This document shows, one piece after another, positions 22,602-28,722 of a stretch of 46,563 nt of DNA. The notes beneath the pieces are model-generated. The model saw only the letters and a list, made by a program, of their open reading frames with translations. It ran no database searches and was not told the origin of the DNA. The position numbers and the translations under genes are program-made. Location: positions 1 to 46,563 of the forward strand of contig NFUO01000084.1 in assembly GCA_002197545.1 (NCBI GenBank), written 5' to 3'. Source of the DNA: Acidobacteria subdivision 2 bacterium RH1 MAG20. GTDB taxonomy: Bacteria; Acidobacteriota; Terriglobia; Terriglobales; Acidobacteriaceae. Positions within the stretch are counted from its first letter, which is position 1. The number at the start of each line of letters is the position of its first letter.

Positions 22602-24034
22602 TGGCTCATTGCCGCCAGTTTCAAGGCGTTTTCGGAGATCTGGAGGCGGGAGGTTGTCGGAGCCGCAAATGCCATCACAAAAGCGTCGGCGAGGTTTGGG
22701 GAAGCGACCGGGCCACCAGGACGTGTCGATTTCGCTAGGTCTTCTTTGCTCTCGACTTTCACGCGCCCGTTGCGGTCAAAGTCTCGCTTCGGCGTGGAAA
22801 GCTCGGTCTTGAGCTTCTCCAGATAGGGCATTTCACTTGCAATTGAGATCATGTCGTCATCCTTGAATTTCTCTCCTCGGTTGATGGCATTGTAGGTGTT
22901 GCGGAACCTGTCTGCGATGTTCCACCAGGTCTGCGCCTTCAAGTTGGCAAAGAAATCCTTGTTTTTGATCTTGGTCTGCCTGTCCGCTGCATAATACTCT
23001 TCTGGCCGCTCAACAGCAGCCCCAGCGTTGAATTTCTCGTAACGCAACCGCAAGTGCTTGTCGCGCACCTGGTTCAACTCATCGAACTTTGCGCCTGCGC
23101 TCGCTCCCACTCCAATGCTGTCGTAGCGGATTTCCGCCTGCCGTTCGGACGCTGCCAGGAAAGTCCGCGAACATGACTTCAGCAACTCGTCCTCCCGAGC
23201 TCGCCATTCCTGAGCCCAGAACGCCACAGAGCCGTGAGCGTAGACATTGGCGCAGGCGTCTTCTCCGTCATCTGCCACGTCAAAGCCAAGCACCTTGCGG
23301 CCAGAGGGCTCAAAGCCTAGTTTGACATGCGCATCTACCGCTGCCTCAATCCAGCTACGCTTAATGACGGCGCCCTCAGCATCCTGCTTCGGATTTCCCA
23401 TATAAATGTGCTGATAATCGTCCTCAGACTCGGCACGGCAACGAGCAATCATTTCCAGGCTGGTATGCGAGATGAACGGATTTTCGTCGTAATTGATTTT
23501 GCGTATGACGTAGTTGGACGGAGCGTTGACCACAAGGCGCTGATAGGCAAAGTCGGTGGCAAACATCGGATTGAAGATTGCCCAGATTTGCGAGCCTTCT
23601 TTGCGGATCGTCGGCTCAACAGTGTCCCACTGTTCTTTGGTCAGAAAATGCGCTTCTTCAATCCACCACACGTCCACATCCTCAAGCGAGCGGATTTCGG
23701 AGATATTGCGGGCGAGCCCGTAGAAGATGAAGTTGCTGCCGGTGCCGGGATGCACAATCGAACGGTCTGTGATCTCAAACTCTTTGGCTAGTCCGAAGCG
23801 CTCAATCTGGATTTTGAGCAGGGTATAGACCGATTCGGCAATCTTGTTCTGAAACTGGCGAGTGCAAAGAAATCGGACCTTGAACGTGGAAGCAAGGAAA
23901 ATGGCGAAACCAGCCGCGTCCCAGGATTTCGATGAGATGCGGCCACCGTACAGCACACGCCCCCTCGCCGCCTTCGTCCAGAAACCGCGCAACGCTGGAT
24001 TGAGGGTAGGACGCGCTACGCAGGAAGCCGCCAT
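22598..24034 (-). CDS. terL: Terminase large subunit (PBSX-like)
   Basis: 478 aa. ATPase domain: Walker A variant LYGGRISSKSW near residue 30, Walker B with catalytic Glu DVWWIEEAH near 122, and coupling motif IWAIFNP near 150. The nuclease domain starts at LGFDVADDGED near 248 with the first catalytic Asp, and a late acidic site follows near NLADAFVMAF. The length and short N-terminus fit PBSX-type terminases. It packages DNA into the prohead with the small subunit encoded upstream. Confidence 0.92.
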   Translation of the reverse strand: MAASCVARPTLNPALRGFWTKAARGRVLYGGRISSKSWDAAGFAIFLASTFKVRFLCTRQFQNKIAESVYTLLKIQIERFGLAKEFEITDRSIVHPGTGSNFIFYGLARNISEIRSLEDVDVWWIEEAHFLTKEQWDTVEPTIRKEGSQIWAIFNPMFATDFAYQRLVVNAPSNYVIRKINYDENPFISHTSLEMIARCRAESEDDYQHIYMGNPKQDAEGAVIKRSWIEAAVDAHVKLGFEPSGRKVLGFDVADDGEDACANVYAHGSVAFWAQEWRAREDELLKSCSRTFLAASERQAEIRYDSIGVGASAGAKFDELNQVRDKHLRLRYEKFNAGAAVERPEEYYAADRQTKIKNKDFFANLKAQTWWNIADRFRNTYNAINRGEKFKDDDMISIASEMPYLEKLKTELSTPKRDFDRNGRVKVESKEDLAKSTRPGGPVASPNLADAFVMAFAAPTTSRLQISENALKLAAMSQ

Positions 24035-24264
24035 TATTTAGGCCTACATAGCGAACATCCACACCGGGGATGGTGCCCGAGAGTCCTTGGTCGAGATTGC
24101 GAGTCTCCGCGGATGGGAGCACTGGGACCAGGCGTTTGAACGATTCCTCGAAGTCGCTGCGTTACGATCCATGCCAAGCTGCGATCTTGAGTCTTAGCTT
24201 GGGCTGCGATCTCAGCCATCAAATCAGCCGGTAATCGCAGCGTTACATGGACCGTGTCAGCCAT
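24034..24264 (-). CDS. Ribbon-helix-helix regulator between terminase genes
   Basis: 76 aa from ATG at 24264. DTVHVTLRLPADLMAEIAAQ followed by RSLAWIVTQRLRGI is the strand-helix-helix pattern of Arc/CopG-type repressors. The C-terminal tail is basic with CGCSLC, perhaps a metal site. Three GTAGCAC repeats at exact 10-bp spacing cover the bases just upstream of its start, which suggests autoregulation. A longer start at 24291 would place those repeats inside the gene. Lying between terS and terL is unusual for a regulator. Confidence 0.7.
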   Translation of the reverse strand: MADTVHVTLRLPADLMAEIAAQAKTQDRSLAWIVTQRLRGIVQTPGPSAPIRGDSQSRPRTLGHHPRCGCSLCRPK

Positions 24265-24291
24265 GTAGCACATCGTAGCACACTGTAGCAC
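24265..24291. promoter_or_regulatory. Three helically phased GTAGCAC repeats, putative RHH operator
   Basis: GTAGCAC (plus strand) occurs at 24265-24271, 24275-24281 and 24285-24291, period exactly 10 bp, adjoining the start of the RHH gene. RHH repressors typically bind such tandem half-sites cooperatively. The same motif, in the longer context TAGTGCTAC(A/G)GT on the other strand, recurs over the -10 box of the early promoter near 35000. Confidence 0.65.
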
Positions 24292-24740
24292 TATTCCTTC
24301 TTCGAAATTTCAGCGTAAAAATCATTCAGCGTGCGCGTGAAGATTGGATTGTCCGGCGACGATCCTGGTGTTTTCTCTCGCCATTCTGCCGGTCTGCGAT
24401 TCAAAAGCCACAGCTTTGCCGCACCAGCATCAGGAGGATAATACTCCATATATTGTGCGAATAAAGGGGTTCCGTCCTTGTCGAAGCTAATCTTCACCGC
24501 CGGGAAGGTGAATCCCACCGCCCGATGGTAAAGAGAGCGCTCCACCCTGTCGTTAGCGTTTTCTTTGCCATACTTTAGCGCAGCCAGAAATTCTGGGTGC
24601 TTTGCACGCCACGCATAAAGAGTGGTTACGCTAACGTCAAATTCTTCTGCAATTTCCGCGTCAGTTGCTCCACTAAGGGCCATCGTCGCAGCGATTTCAG
24701 GATATTCTGCACGGTAGTCGGTTGGTCTTCCCGCTGGCAT
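24291..24740 (-). CDS. terS: Terminase small subunit
   Basis: 149 aa from ATG at 24740. PAGRPTDYRAEYPEIAATMA and GATDAEIAEEFDVSVTTLYA, followed by WRAKHPEFLAALKYGKENAN, form the helix-turn-helix DNA-binding domain of phage small terminases. VERSLYHRAVGFTFPAVKI and FPAVK...YYPPDAGAAKLWLLNR are the classic central and oligomerisation motifs. Longer in-frame extension to 25331 overlaps opposite-strand genes and is rejected. It recognises phage DNA and feeds it to TerL. Confidence 0.9.
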   Translation of the reverse strand: MPAGRPTDYRAEYPEIAATMALSGATDAEIAEEFDVSVTTLYAWRAKHPEFLAALKYGKENANDRVERSLYHRAVGFTFPAVKISFDKDGTPLFAQYMEYYPPDAGAAKLWLLNRRPAEWREKTPGSSPDNPIFTRTLNDFYAEISKKE

Positions 24741-24746
24741 GACGGG

Positions 24747-24752
24747 AGTATA
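24747..24752 (-). promoter_or_regulatory. -10 box directly before terS, possibly leaderless transcript
   Basis: On the minus strand TATACT lies six bases before the terS ATG, so a start seven bases downstream would be the A of the ATG itself. There is no Shine-Dalgarno sequence in between. The best -35 at 17 bases is TGACTT, weak, so an activator may be needed, or the box may be coincidental. Confidence 0.4.
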
Positions 24753-24794
24753 GCGCAGTCTCAGTACAAAAGTCACAAGCCCTGCATTTTCCTG

Positions 24795-24823
24795 TTGACA
24801 AGATACTGCTACGTTGCTAGAGT
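24795..24823 (+). promoter_or_regulatory. Early promoter of the repeat-gene operon
   Basis: TTGACA at 24795-24800, 17-base spacer, then TAGAGT at 24818-24823. It drives the plus-strand genes from 24866 and lies back to back with the terS start region. TGCTACG within the spacer resembles part of the GTGCTAC operator motif. Confidence 0.7.
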
Positions 24824-24865
24824 AGGAAACAGATAGGACGTAGTGGATGTATTGAGGTGAGAGAA

Positions 24866-25036
24866 ATGACATTCGTAACCGGAAACTTGGCGGCTGAAGA
24901 GCACGAGGCGCGCCGTGAGCAAGAAGAGGGTGAATGGTCTGGTTCTCCAGACCCGAACGATCCTGATAACTTTTGGATTGATGACAAGAGCGGCGAACGT
25001 GTAGATGCTCGCACAGGAGAAAGGCATCCCCAATGA
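24866..25036 (+). CDS. Small acidic early protein
   Basis: 56 aa from ATG at 24866, with GAGGTGAGAG upstream as ribosome site. The sequence is acidic and mostly disordered (EEHEARREQEEGEWSGSP), ending DDKSGERVDARTGERHPQ. It is first in the early operon and is coupled by ATGA to the next gene. An acidic protein this size might be a host-factor inhibitor or DNA mimic, but nothing specific shows this. Confidence 0.65.
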   Translation: MTFVTGNLAAEEHEARREQEEGEWSGSPDPNDPDNFWIDDKSGERVDARTGERHPQ

Positions 25037-25275
25037 AAATTCGTGGCGATGTCGAATCCATTAACCTTTCAAGCGGGGAGCGGCAATTTCGCATAGTTGG
25101 GAATGGCGAATCTCGCTTGTACACTGTGCGAACTTCATTTGTCGAGCCTCCAATTCCTACTAATGCATTTGACTGGCAGGCGTGGCTTGACGGTTGTGAA
25201 GAGGAAGGCCCTGTCGGGACTGGCGCAACAGAAGCCGATGCGGTTGCCGATCTAAAAGGGGTCATAGAGATATGA
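25033..25275 (+). CDS. Hypothetical early protein
   Basis: 80 aa, ATGA-coupled to the preceding gene. A beta-like N-terminus (KIRGDVESINLSSGERQFRI) is followed by FDWQAWLDGCEEEGPVGTGA and an Ala-rich end helix (EADAVADLKGVIEI). The end pattern G-x-G-x-T-x-x-D-A-x-x-x-L resembles the HicB-like or early phage segment GxGxTxxEAIxxL, but without a partner. Function unknown. Confidence 0.6.
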   Translation: MKIRGDVESINLSSGERQFRIVGNGESRLYTVRTSFVEPPIPTNAFDWQAWLDGCEEEGPVGTGATEADAVADLKGVIEI

Positions 25276-25396
25276 GCCGTTCGACAATCAGCACCTTTGC
25301 GCAACCAAGCAACGGTCTGTAGCTCCTTCACCGCTAGCCTAGAGCGTATCTGGGCACCAAACAGATAAGACGGCTGCTGGCCGCGAAGAGGAACAC

Positions 25397-25603
25397 ATGA
25401 CCCGCTTCACCGATGACGACATCCGCGCGTTTCTCATCGTAAAGGTAGAAGAATCAAGCTACCGCAGACTCGCCGATGCCTGGAAAATCAGCTCTGCCGC
25501 CTACCTGCATCGCATGGCACACGGCAAAGCGCCAATCAAACCTGAAGTAGCAGCACGCCTCGGCTTTGAACTCGATAACCAGTGCTGGGTGCGCAAACAG
25601 TGA
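25397..25603 (+). CDS. Small HTH-like DNA-binding protein
   Basis: 68 aa. The sequence YRRLADAWKISSAAYLHRMA followed by IKPEVAARLGFE has the layout of a short XRE/Cro-type helix-turn-helix, similar to the protein at 35013 (RRVADSLNVAPQYINDVL, then LRMGF). Start at 25397 after GAAGAGGAAC. Its last bases overlap a tiny GTG-initiated frame. Likely an early regulator paralogous to the other HTH gene. Confidence 0.6.
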   Translation: MTRFTDDDIRAFLIVKVEESSYRRLADAWKISSAAYLHRMAHGKAPIKPEVAARLGFELDNQCWVRKQ

Positions 25604-25622
25604 ACTTTTTACACGAAACTAT
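25597..25622 (+). repeat. 26-bp direct repeat, copy 1 (module A)
   Basis: The 26 bases from ACAGTGAACT to AAACTAT recur exactly at 26730-26755. Both copies begin at the stop of the preceding gene and encode the start of a tiny coupled frame (V/M-NFLHETI). Confidence 0.85.
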
Positions 25623-25677
25623 AACCGTCGCCCTGTGCCTCGCACGCATCGCCATGAGCAACCATAACCGCATTTGA
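25600..25677 (+). CDS. Tiny coupled ORF with shared end modules
   Basis: 25 codons, GTG start overlapping the TGA of the previous gene (GTGA). Begins NFLHETI and ends SNHNRI. Its start module is shared with the frame at 26733, and its end module with the frame at 26171. It may be a leader peptide that couples translation to the next repeat gene, or a recombination scar. No ribosome site stronger than coupling is visible. Confidence 0.35.
   Translation: MNFLHETITVALCLARIAMSNHNRI
25657..25677 (+). repeat. 21-bp direct repeat, copy 1 (module B)
   Basis: The 21 bases from AGCAACC to CATTTGA recur exactly at 26237-26257, each time just before a gene with internal tandem repeats. They encode the peptide end SNHNRI plus stop. 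Confidence 0.85.
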
Positions 25678-25712
25678 CCGCCAGCCGGAGCGCATCCGGC
25701 AGAGGAGACTCA

Positions 25713-26165
25713 ATGAAGCAACCACCTGCTGGCCCTGAAGCCTTTGCCCAGTGGCTCATCGAGCACCACGCCTGCGAAGATGCCCGCGCACGGGCTGCCG
25801 AGAAATCACTGCCGGAAATCTGGGAAACGTGTCAGCGCGGCGATTGGCTGCAGTGGCTGCTCGATAAATGCGGCTATAAATGGTCCGAGGAGGTGCGGGC
25901 CAAGTACCGGCGCGTGGAGGCCCTGGCGTGGGCCGAGTACGAGCGCGTGGAGGCCCCGGCGTGGGCCGAGTACGAGCGCGTGACAGGTCAGGCGTGGGCC
26001 GAGTACCGGCGCGTGACAGGTCCGGCGTGGGCCGAGTACGAGCGCGTGACGGCTCAGGCGTGGGCCGAGTACCAGCGCGTGACAGGTCCGGCGTGGGCCG
26101 AGTACCAGCGCGTGAGGGCTCAGGCCATTCGTACAATCATCCCTTATCCCTCCGGAGACGAGTAA
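25713..26165 (+). CDS. Protein with 11-residue AWAEY tandem repeats
   Basis: 150 aa from ATG at 25713 after AGAGGAGACTCA; a TTG at 25674 is possible but lacks a site. Residues 1-60 form a unique helical domain (EAFAQWLIEHHACEDARARA, WLQWLLDKCGYKWSEE). Residues 62-140 are about seven copies of the 11-mer A-W-A-E-Y-x-R-V-x-x-x, encoded by a 33-bp DNA repeat. An 11-residue period suits a long right-handed coiled coil or a solenoid helix. DNA copies are nearly identical, so recent expansion is likely. Function unknown. Confidence 0.75.
   Translation: MKQPPAGPEAFAQWLIEHHACEDARARAAEKSLPEIWETCQRGDWLQWLLDKCGYKWSEEVRAKYRRVEALAWAEYERVEAPAWAEYERVTGQAWAEYRRVTGPAWAEYERVTAQAWAEYQRVTGPAWAEYQRVRAQAIRTIIPYPSGDE
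25901..26133 (+). repeat. 33-bp in-frame tandem repeat
   Basis: About seven units built on GCGTGGGCCGAGTAC followed by (G/C)(A/G)GCGCGTG and a variable triplet set. Units differ mostly in the codons between the Val and the next Ala-Trp, so repeat number can change without a frame loss. Confidence 0.85.
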
Positions 26166-26170
26166 AAATC

Positions 26171-26257
26171 ATGCCATCCGACGCGGCAAAGTCGCCGGAA
26201 ACACTCAACCGATTCCTTCGGGGCTACATCGCTTGCAGCAACCATAACCGCATTTGA
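26171..26257 (+). CDS. Tiny ORF ending in module B
   Basis: 28 aa (MPSDAAKSPETL...CSNHNRI), ATG at 26171, five bases after the previous stop. It ends with the same SNHNRI and stop as the frame at 25600, and is followed by the ribosome site of the next repeat gene. Likely the same kind of coupling or leader frame; expression is uncertain. Confidence 0.4.
   Translation: MPSDAAKSPETLNRFLRGYIACSNHNRI
26237..26257 (+). repeat. 21-bp direct repeat, copy 2 (module B)
   Basis: Exact copy of 25657-25677, located 11 bp before the start of the second repeat gene. Confidence 0.85.
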
Positions 26258-26268
26258 AAGGAAACCGC

Positions 26269-26727
26269 ATGGCACTTATCTTGAAGTCCATCGAAGAAGA
26301 GGCTGCCGATTGCCGCGCACGCTGCGCCGGTATGAAAGTGGGAGATCTGATACTCCACTGCCACCATGAAGTCCTCTGTGAAGTCCTCACTGAGCCCGTC
26401 GAGAATCGCATTGACTACATCCTGCAATCAAAGCGCGATAACGTGGCCCTGCGATTGCGGCTCATGGGACCACCCATCATAGACGAGCACGTTCGAGCTG
26501 ACGCCGAGTGCTCGAAGGCTTACGCCGAGTTGTCGAAGGCTGACGCCGAGCGGTCGAAGGCTGACGCCGAGTGGTCGAAGGCTGACGCCGAGTGCTCGAA
26601 GGCTGACGCCGAGCGGTCGAAGGCTGACGCCGAGTGGTCGAAGGCTTACGAACCTCACTACGCTCGACTTTACCCTGACTCGCCCTGGAACGGCGAAACC
26701 ATTTTCGCTGGTGAGTTCGCGCTTTAA
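26269..26727 (+). CDS. Protein with 7-residue SKADAEx tandem repeats
   Basis: 152 aa from ATG at 26269 after AAAGGAAACC. Residues 1-76 form a unique domain (IEEEAADCRARCAGMKVGDL, IDYILQSKRDNVALRLRLMG). Residues 78-130 hold about seven copies of S-K-A-D-A-E-[RWC], encoded by a 21-bp DNA repeat with higher-order order C, (L), R, W, C, R, W. The heptad period predicts a coiled coil. The last 22 residues are unique (YARLYPDSPWNGETIFAGEF). No family known to me. Confidence 0.75.
   Translation: MALILKSIEEEAADCRARCAGMKVGDLILHCHHEVLCEVLTEPVENRIDYILQSKRDNVALRLRLMGPPIIDEHVRADAECSKAYAELSKADAERSKADAEWSKADAECSKADAERSKADAEWSKAYEPHYARLYPDSPWNGETIFAGEFAL
26511..26648 (+). repeat. 21-bp in-frame tandem repeat
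   Basis: Units of the form TCGAAGGCTGACGCCGAG plus a variable codon (TGC, TTG, CGG or TGG), repeated about seven times. The triplet order CGG-TGG-TGC appears twice, indicating duplication of a 63-bp block. Confidence 0.85.
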
Positions 26728-26729
26728 TC

Positions 26730-26755
26730 ACAGTGAACTTTTTACACGAAACTAT
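26730..26755 (+). repeat. 26-bp direct repeat, copy 2 (module A)
   Basis: Exact copy of 25597-25622, beginning three bases after the stop of the second repeat gene. Confidence 0.85.
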
Positions 26756-26882
26756 TTTCACGCCCCAAACCCCGTGCTGGACGAATCGCTGCCGACAGAC
26801 AGTCCGTAGCGCCATCCAACCCGCAGCACACGCCCCAAGAGGCTCAGAATCGCGCCGGTGGGCATCACAGGAGGATTTATGA
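26733..26882 (+). CDS. Small ORF beginning with module A
   Basis: 49 codons from GTG at 26733 (NFLHETIFTP...), ending in a TGA that overlaps the ATG of the hexapeptide-repeat gene at 26879 (ATGA). The body is Arg/Pro-rich and not protein-like, so it may only serve to couple translation or be non-coding. The ribosome site AGGAGGA of the next gene lies inside its end. Confidence 0.3.
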   Translation: MNFLHETIFTPQTPCWTNRCRQTVRSAIQPAAHAPRGSESRRWASQEDL

Positions 26883-27394
26883 CCAAAGTAGTTGAAGTCC
26901 CTCAGATAGTCCTTGATGTCGTTGACAAATCGACCGCCGAAGACTGGCATCAGCACCCAAACGGAAAAGGATGGGTCTACAAAACCGCCTGCGTGCAAGA
27001 ATCAGCCTATCTGCACCCAACCTCTATCGTCTACGGCGATGCGCGGGTCTTCGGCAATGCGCGGGTCTTCGGCAATGCGCGGGTCTACGGAGATGCGCGG
27101 GTCTCCGGCAATGCGCGGGTCTACGGCGATGCGCGGGTCTCCGGCGATGCGTGGGTAACTTCGCCACTTTACATCCAAGGGAGTCGCCACGCGCTCACGC
27201 TTTGCTCTTTGACTCAAATCACCATCGGCTGCCGTGTCCATGATGTTACCGAGTGGACGGCGCGGTACAAGGCCATCGGGAGATCTGAAGGCTATACCAA
27301 AGAGCAAATTGAAGAATACGGCGAGCACATCGCCCATCTCGCCAAAATCGCCGAACGGCTCCGCGCAAAACCTGAAAGGAAACCAGCCAAATGA
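26879..27394 (+). CDS. Hexapeptide-repeat beta-helix protein
   Basis: 171 aa from ATG at 26879 with AGGAGGA upstream. Residues 47-93 hold eight hexapeptides of the form [VA]-[YFS]-G-[DN]-A-[RW], the left-handed parallel beta-helix pattern also seen in polymer-forming and phage/plasmid hypothetical proteins. They are encoded by 18-bp DNA repeats (GGCAATGCGCGGGTCTTC type). The C-terminal part (RYKAIGRSEGYTKEQIEEYG) is helical. No acyltransferase catalytic residues are visible. Confidence 0.78.
   Translation: MTKVVEVPQIVLDVVDKSTAEDWHQHPNGKGWVYKTACVQESAYLHPTSIVYGDARVFGNARVFGNARVYGDARVSGNARVYGDARVSGDAWVTSPLYIQGSRHALTLCSLTQITIGCRVHDVTEWTARYKAIGRSEGYTKEQIEEYGEHIAHLAKIAERLRAKPERKPAK
27034..27158 (+). 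repeat. 18-bp in-frame tandem repeat
   Basis: About seven units of GG(C/A)(A/G)ATGCGCGGGTCT followed by TC, AC or CC and a wobble base, giving G-[DN]-A-R-V-[FYS]. Third gene in a row with its own repeat unit length. Confidence 0.85.
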
Positions 27395-27615
27395 CCGTCA
27401 CCATGCCACCAGCTGAACTCCTCACCACCCCCGTAAACACGCCCGCGTCGCGCCTGGTTGTGCTCCGTGACCGCGCCTGTGATCAGGCCATGCGCATTGT
27501 GCTGGAAAGTCGCACACCGGGCGGAGAACTGAATAGCTGGCAAGCAGCCGTTGACAAGTGGCTGCACATCGCCCAAACGTACCAGGACGCTATCGATTTG
27601 GAGGGAAAGCAATGA
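27391..27615 (+). CDS. Hypothetical early protein
   Basis: 74 aa, ATGA-coupled at both ends. Mostly helical (RLVVLRDRACDQAMRIVLES, SWQAAVDKWLHIAQTYQDAI). No family recognised. Confidence 0.65.
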   Translation: MTVTMPPAELLTTPVNTPASRLVVLRDRACDQAMRIVLESRTPGGELNSWQAAVDKWLHIAQTYQDAIDLEGKQ

Positions 27616-27986
27616 ATGACATGACGAAACAGCTTGTGGAGCGGATGAACGTAGCCTATTGGGGTAGCTGCGGTACGTCTGCTGAACTCATGACCGCCGC
27701 TCTGTGCGTGGCAGCCGATACGCTGCTGCGGCCACTTGATTACTCCGACATAGACCGCATCATCGCAATAGCGGAACATCGCGTCATTAAGCTGCCCCAA
27801 GACTGGGCATACGCAGTAGAAATAGCCTACGAATGTCGTCGGCCCATTCTCAATGAGCCCGATGCGCCGCCGCTGCGGGAGCGCATTGAAGCTGTGATGA
27901 ATCGGCATGAGATTAGATGTACGTCGCGTAAGGAAGTTTTGACTGACATCATGGCAGAAATCGAGAAGGAGGCACAGCATGAATAA
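27612..27986 (+). CDS. Hypothetical early protein
   Basis: 124 aa from ATG at 27612, chosen because it overlaps the preceding stop (ATGA). Helical (MTKQLVERMNVAYWGSCGTS, DIDRIIAIAEHRVIKLP, ERIEAVMNRHEIRCTSRKEV). No catalytic motif. It ends eight bases inside the next gene. Confidence 0.65.
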   Translation: MNDMTKQLVERMNVAYWGSCGTSAELMTAALCVAADTLLRPLDYSDIDRIIAIAEHRVIKLPQDWAYAVEIAYECRRPILNEPDAPPLRERIEAVMNRHEIRCTSRKEVLTDIMAEIEKEAQHE

Positions 27987-28203
27987 GCCTGCATGGATGC
28001 TTGAAATGGAGCAGCGCGACCCGCTCTATGCGCAGAATGACGACGAGCTTCCCGACAAAGCCTACTGGGGCGAAGGCACGCTCGGCGCTGGCAAGAATGA
28101 GAGCAAGCACGCGCCTCCGAATATGGTCAGCACGCTGGTTGTGCTTTGTGTTATTGGCGCGGCTCTGCTCGTCTGCGCGTGCGTCCTGTGGGTGATGCGA
28201 TGA
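27979..28203 (+). CDS. Small membrane protein with acidic N-terminus
   Basis: 74 aa. An acidic N-terminal domain (LEMEQRDPLYAQNDDELPDK) precedes one transmembrane helix (VSTLVVLCVIGAALLVCACV) and a short LWVMR end. An N-out/C-in or N-in topology cannot be decided. Early membrane proteins of this size sometimes block superinfection, but nothing specific is visible. Confidence 0.65.
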   Translation: MNKPAWMLEMEQRDPLYAQNDDELPDKAYWGEGTLGAGKNESKHAPPNMVSTLVVLCVIGAALLVCACVLWVMR

Positions 28204-28223
28204 ATCATTTGATGAAGCGATGA
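28200..28223 (+). CDS. Seven-codon coupling frame
   Basis: A minimal frame (MNHLMKR) joins the membrane protein stop and the next ATG through ATGA overlaps at both ends. It may carry ribosomes across the gap rather than encode a functional peptide. Confidence 0.25.
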   Translation: MNHLMKR

Positions 28224-28384
28224 CCCGCTCCGAAGCCCACGCCATGCTGCTCAGCGCCTTCGAATACCTGGGGCTGCATTATGCCGATTGCGCATCGTTT
28301 CGCAGTAGGGGCATGTACCTGCCGTACCAGCAATACGCCCTGGCGATACTCAAGCAAGCTGCGCAGAAAATCCCTGCGAAGTAG
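28220..28384 (+). CDS. Last small gene of the early operon
   Basis: 54 aa from ATG at 28220, ATGA-coupled upstream. Helical (RSEAHAMLLSAFEYLGLHYA, LPYQQYALAILKQAAQKIP). It is followed after 15 bp by a hairpin terminator. No family recognised. Confidence 0.6.
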   Translation: MTRSEAHAMLLSAFEYLGLHYADCASFRSRGMYLPYQQYALAILKQAAQKIPAK

Positions 28385-28399
28385 CGCAGAGCAAAAGAA

Positions 28400-28425
28400 A
28401 ACGGCCCCGGTGATTTGGGGCCGTT
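28400..28425. terminator. Bidirectional intrinsic terminator
   Basis: Stem AACGGCCCC (28400-28408) with GGGGCCGTT (28417-28425), eight-base loop. On the minus strand it is followed by TTTCTTTTGC, a good T-tract, so it should end the leftward recombination operon. On the plus strand the tail is only CCTTGCC, so it ends the early operon less strongly. Confidence 0.8.
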
Positions 28426-28535
28426 CCTTGCCAGCACTCGGAGTCTGGCTTCTTTGGGTTTTCTTTCGGGGAGAGCCGGTTGCGGAACCCTGCCACAGGA
28501 CGCAAGCGGAAAGGAGAAAGGCGGCTTCTCCCCTA

Positions 28536-28564
28536 TTGACATTAGATTCCATTTCCGCTTAAAT
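28536..28564 (+). promoter_or_regulatory. Promoter in the gene-free region
   Basis: TTGACA at 28536-28541, 17-base spacer, TTAAAT at 28559-28564 (weaker -10). The bases around the start, AAATTGCAAT, are shared with the start region of the tRNA-like RNA promoter at 18684. No gene follows on this strand for hundreds of bases, so the product would be a non-coding RNA. Confidence 0.5.
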
Positions 28565-28722
28565 TGCAATTGCCACAGAGACAAAAGTGAAAAATTCCTC
28601 GACAATCCGCTTCAAGTCAGGGCTTTCGACCTCTTGCGCCTGGGCACGTCTCTTGCATGGTGACTTCATCCCAAGAGAAGGGCAACGGTACAGGATGAGA
28701 GATTCCCGCCCAATATGCACCT

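Noticed and set aside
24261..24292. CRISPR-like array because of repeated GTAGCAC
   Set aside because: Units are 7 bp at 10-bp spacing with no spacers; this fits an operator, not a CRISPR.
24291..25331. A 346-codon minus-strand frame including terS
   Set aside because: The first 197 codons lie antisense to well-coupled plus-strand genes and to an early promoter; conserved terminase sequence begins only at the ATG at 24740.
25756..26136. Pro/Arg/Thr repeat protein on the minus strand
   Set aside because: Antisense reading of the 33-bp tandem repeat; periodic DNA keeps every frame open, so openness is no evidence.
26428..26658. Minus-strand repeat protein (RPLGVSL units)
   Set aside because: Antisense shadow of the 21-bp repeat, without ribosome site or coupling.
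25901..27158. CRISPR array in the repeat-rich region
   Set aside because: Repeats are contiguous, in frame and coding, with different unit sizes in three genes; no repeat-spacer pattern exists.
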